A DNA stretch of 64,000 nucleotides, taken from Lysobacter auxotrophicus. Its GTDB lineage: Bacteria > Pseudomonadota > Gammaproteobacteria > Xanthomonadales > Xanthomonadaceae. Under the pieces are notes generated by a model. It was given only the letters and a program-made list of their open reading frames with translations, was not told the origin of the DNA and did no database searches. Of this stretch, positions 61,593-64,000 are shown in pieces. The position numbers and the translations under genes were made by a program. The number at the start of each line of letters is the position of its first letter. Position 1 is the first letter of the stretch. The stretch spans positions 434,001 to 498,000 of the forward strand of contig NZ_AP027041.1 of the NCBI RefSeq assembly GCF_027924565.1. Direction: 5' to 3'.

Positions 61593-62422
61593 GCGCGCCC
61601 CTCGAACGGTTCGGCCGCGACGGCGTTGCAGTGAATCTCGCCCCATTCGCCGAAGCTCACGCGCGCGCGCTGCCCGGCGAGGATGTCGTGGATGCCGGTC
61701 GCCGCGCCCGTGGTCACCAGCATGCCGCGTTTGAGCGGATGGCCGCGGCTGGCGCAACGCGACAGCGCGAACGCGAGCGCCGCGAGCAGGCCGCCGGCGA
61801 TCGACGCCGCGCCGCCTTCGCCGACCAGGTGGCCGTCGATGAAGGTCTCGCAGGTGAGTTCGTCCGCGCCGCGACGCTGCCAGTCGGTGATTTCCGTGCC
61901 TAGCACCAGCCCGGTGTTGTTGCCGAAATCCGACACCACCACCGGCGGGCCGAGCACGTTGATCAGCGGCAGCGGGCTGCCGGCCAGTTCGATGCCCACG
62001 TGCAGCGCGGCGACGAGGTCGGCCGCCTCGCCCGCGGTGTACTCGGTCTTCTCGGGCTTCGCGTCGCGGGCTATGCGAAACACGAATTCGGCTTCCACCG
62101 CGGCGAAGCCGCCGGGGATCACCGGGAACGTCGAAGCCTCGCCCGGCGGTGGCGCCTGCACGGCGCCTTCGAAGATCGGCCCGACCAGGCGTTCCTCGCC
62201 GAGCGTGGCTTCCCAGTCGGCGGGAATCTTGCCGACCTTCCAGCCCACCACCGGGCGATCCCACAGCGCGATGGCGGCGTCCTGGCAGGCATAGCCTTCA
62301 TCCAGGCCGGCGGGCACGCTGCCGGGATACTCCGGCAGCGCCTGCGCCTGCCGGCGCGCATCGACCAGTCGCCGGGCAATCGTTGCGCTGTCACTGCCCG
62401 CGTCGGGCGCGTGTTTGTCCAT
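61589..62422 (-). CDS. FAH-superfamily 2-keto-4-pentenoate hydratase-like enzyme
   Basis: A 277-residue cytosolic enzyme with the fumarylacetoacetase-superfamily C-terminal core: VGWKVGKIP, the metal-binding EAEFVFRIA, HVGIELAGSP and VTTGAATGIHD. Close relatives are 2-keto-4-pentenoate hydratases and 2-keto-3-deoxyacid dehydratases. As the first gene of the TRAP operon it may process the imported acid, but the substrate is not readable. It shares a divergent promoter region with the pectate lyase gene, with a LacI-type site between. Confidence 0.85.
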   Translation of the reverse strand: MDKHAPDAGSDSATIARRLVDARRQAQALPEYPGSVPAGLDEGYACQDAAIALWDRPVVGWKVGKIPADWEATLGEERLVGPIFEGAVQAPPPGEASTFPVIPGGFAAVEAEFVFRIARDAKPEKTEYTAGEAADLVAALHVGIELAGSPLPLINVLGPPVVVSDFGNNTGLVLGTEITDWQRRGADELTCETFIDGHLVGEGGAASIAGGLLAALAFALSRCASRGHPLKRGMLVTTGAATGIHDILAGQRARVSFGEWGEIHCNAVAAEPFEGRA

Positions 62423-62459
62423 GCGGCGGCGATCCCCTGAGATTCGGCTGTGGGGATGT

Positions 62460-62486
62460 TGTATAGGAAACCGGTGTCATTGACAA
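62460..62486 (-). promoter_or_regulatory. Putative promoter and LacI-type operator of the hydratase-TRAP operon
   Basis: On the minus strand, TTGTCA (62481-62486) and TATACA (62460-62465) are separated by 15 bp. The site GGAAACCGGTGTCA (62466-62479) fills the spacer and matches GGTAACCGGTGTCA ahead of kduI, both close to palindrome TGACACCGGTGTCA. It could also affect the divergent pectate lyase gene, 49 bp away. Confidence 0.6.
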
Positions 62487-62527
62487 TCGGGCGACTACAC
62501 TCGGAACACGGCTCGGGGAGGGGACGG

Positions 62528-63904
62528 ATGGGGACGCATCACCGGAACGGCAGGATTCACGGGTTCGCACGCGCGCTGGCGACCGCCGCGCTGCTGGTGT
62601 CGATGGCCGCCGCGAGCAGTTCGGCCGCGCCGGCCGGGCTGCAGGCCTTGTCCACCGGGACACCCGACCTCGCCTTCCCGGGCGCGCAGGGCTGGGCCGC
62701 GCATACGCCGGGGGGACGGGGCGGGAAGATCGTGCGCGTGACGACGCTCGCCGCCGACGGCCCGGGCTCGTTCGCCGAAGCGCTCGCGACGAAGGGCCCG
62801 CGCATCGTCGTGTTCGAAGTGGGCGGCGTGATCGACCTGGGGATGAAGGAGCTGCGCATCACCGAGCCCTTCCTCACCGTCGCCGGGCAGACCGCGCCGC
62901 AGCCGGGCATCACCTTCATCAAGGGCGGCCTGACCATCGCGACGCACGACGTGGTGATCCGCCACATCCGCATGCGCCCGGGCGACGGCGGCATGCCGAA
63001 GTTTTCCGGCGACATCGACGCGATCACCACCGTGCGCGGCGCGCGCGACGTGATCGTCGACCACTGCTCGCTGACGTGGGCGACGGACGAAAACCTGTCG
63101 GCGTCGAGCACGCGCTTTTACGGCGAAGACGAGAAGGCGTGGATGGAGGCGGCGTCGCGCCGCATCACCTACAGCCACAACATCATCGCCGAAGGCCTGT
63201 CGAACGCGACGCACAAGAAGGGCGAGCATTCCAAGGGGTCGCTGATCCACGACCACGTCAACGACGTGCTGATCGTCGGCAACCTCTATGCGCACAACTA
63301 CGAGCGCAACCCGCTGTTCAAGGGCGGCGCGCGCGGGCAGGTGATCAACAACCTGATCTACGACCCGGGCCAGCGCGCCGTGCACTACAACCTGATCGCC
63401 GAGGAATGGCTGGGGCATCCGTATTCGCGCGGGCAGGTCATCGCGCGCGGCAACGTGATGCGCGCGGGCATCTCGACGGAGGACGTCGCCTTCTTCGAAG
63501 TGGGCGGTTCGGGCGATGTCGACGTGTTCTTCGAGGACAACCTCGCGGTCGACCGCATCGGCAACCCGCTGCCGCAGCAGGGCCGCTACACCACGACGCC
63601 GATCGGCGTGGATGCGATTTCGCGTGCGCCGGCGCTGCCGTTCGGCGTGACGCTGCTGCCCGCGTCGAAGGTGCAGGACGCGGTGATCGCGAACGCGGGC
63701 GCGCGTCCGTGGGATCGCGACGACGTGGACCGCCGCATCCTCGCCGATACGATCGAAGGACGCGGCCGCATCATCGACAGCCAGGAGCAGGTCGGCGGGT
63801 ATCCGGTGCAGAAGGAAACGCGGCAGGCGTTCGTGCCGGCGGATTGGGATCTGGACACGATGGAACCGCTGAAGCCCCTGCCGCGGCGGGAACCATTGAA
63901 GTAG
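62528..63904 (+). CDS. Exported pectate lyase (right-handed beta-helix, PL1-like)
   Basis: A 458-residue secreted enzyme: signal peptide (to SSSA, about residue 36), then FPGAQGWAAHTPGGRGGKIVRVTTLA, a beta-helix core with DHCSLTWATDEN (catalytic/calcium-type Asp and His region), HNIIAEGL and KGSLIHDHVNDVLIVGNLYAHN. Pectate lyases cleave polygalacturonate by beta-elimination with Ca2+, giving 4,5-unsaturated ends that become 5-keto-4-deoxyuronate. ATG 62528 follows GAGGGGACG. It fits the KduI-KduD-TRAP locus and is probably induced with it. Confidence 0.9.
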   Translation: MGTHHRNGRIHGFARALATAALLVSMAAASSSAAPAGLQALSTGTPDLAFPGAQGWAAHTPGGRGGKIVRVTTLAADGPGSFAEALATKGPRIVVFEVGGVIDLGMKELRITEPFLTVAGQTAPQPGITFIKGGLTIATHDVVIRHIRMRPGDGGMPKFSGDIDAITTVRGARDVIVDHCSLTWATDENLSASSTRFYGEDEKAWMEAASRRITYSHNIIAEGLSNATHKKGEHSKGSLIHDHVNDVLIVGNLYAHNYERNPLFKGGARGQVINNLIYDPGQRAVHYNLIAEEWLGHPYSRGQVIARGNVMRAGISTEDVAFFEVGGSGDVDVFFEDNLAVDRIGNPLPQQGRYTTTPIGVDAISRAPALPFGVTLLPASKVQDAVIANAGARPWDRDDVDRRILADTIEGRGRIIDSQEQVGGYPVQKETRQAFVPADWDLDTMEPLKPLPRREPLK

Positions 63905-63980
63905 CCGTCCGACCTTGGCTTTCGGCTTTCGGCCTTCATGGCCTTCCTTTCGACGGCGACAGCGACACGCTCCGCGTTTG

Positions 63981-64000
63981 TAGCCCGGGTAAGCGAAGCG
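63981..64000. repeat. REP arm cut by window end
   Basis: TAGCCCGGGTAAGCGAAGCG at the very end matches the first 20 bases of the REP arms at 34022, 39172 and 43545. It lies past the pectate lyase stop. Confidence 0.85.

Overview
The window is a very GC-rich bacterial chromosome segment with tightly packed genes, many ATGA/GTGA start-stop overlaps and intergenic REP-type palindromes. The gene families, the REP sequence (core TAGCCCGGGTAAGCG) and the GTCATCCCGGCGAAAG hairpin repeats suggest a gammaproteobacterium of the Lysobacter/Xanthomonas group. This is inferred from gene content and repeat style, because no rRNA or tRNA gene was seen. No prophage, insertion sequence or CRISPR array was recognised.

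Layout. (1) 1-9.95 kb: an exported surface module. It has the 3' part of a giant DUF11/SdrD-B repeat protein, a large beta-barrel protein with an N-terminal Ig-like region, and an OmpA-family protein, all coupled or 1 nt apart. (2) 10.05-22.45 kb: a nine-gene membrane-stress-like operon. In order it encodes YjfI, PspA/IM30, a YqiJ-like OB-fold membrane protein, a flotillin, an 86-aa TerB-like helical protein, a 1793-aa AAA-type ATPase, a 227-aa helical protein, TelA/KlaA and a phospholipase-D-like protein. Two perfect TTTCATGAAA palindromes sit at its start. (3) 22.5-30.6 kb: mostly single genes. These are GFA protein, RluA-type pseudouridine synthase, PhzF isomerase, HTH protein, LysR regulator with a divergent Tat-exported duplicated-domain protein, alpha/beta hydrolase, acyltransferase and LytTR membrane regulator. 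(4) 30.6-34.1 kb: two small genes built from a repeated tryptophan-every-11-residues module, an orphan CheB with a zinc-ribbon tail, a decayed response-regulator remnant, and a repeat-rich gap.

(5) 34.1-43.5 kb: membrane-anchored hydrolase, GGCT-like protein, a sugar-dehydrogenase/PEBP fusion, a putative lipoprotein, MsrA, an M20 peptidase homologue missing two metal ligands, and an M13 metallopeptidase. (6) 43.7-47.5 kb: a possible small-molecule locus, with a QueC-like enzyme divergent from an operon encoding a heme-oxygenase-like di-iron protein, a VOC protein and a class III aminotransferase. (7) 47.9-55.2 kb: DUF885 protein, MscS-family channel, a frameshifted kup, two tiny conserved proteins and an exported cupin.

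(8) 55.4-63.9 kb: a pectin/galacturonate-use locus. It encodes KduD, KduI, a LacI-family regulator, a three-part TRAP transporter, an FAH/hydratase-family enzyme and an exported pectate lyase. Pectate lyase would release unsaturated galacturonides outside the cell, the TRAP system would import uronate-type products, and KduI then KduD would convert 5-keto-4-deoxyuronate towards 2-keto-3-deoxygluconate. The LacI-family protein probably controls the locus through two matching sites (AACCGGTGTCA) inside the kduI and hydratase-TRAP promoters. A seven-base tandem repeat of about 17 copies abuts the kduI promoter.
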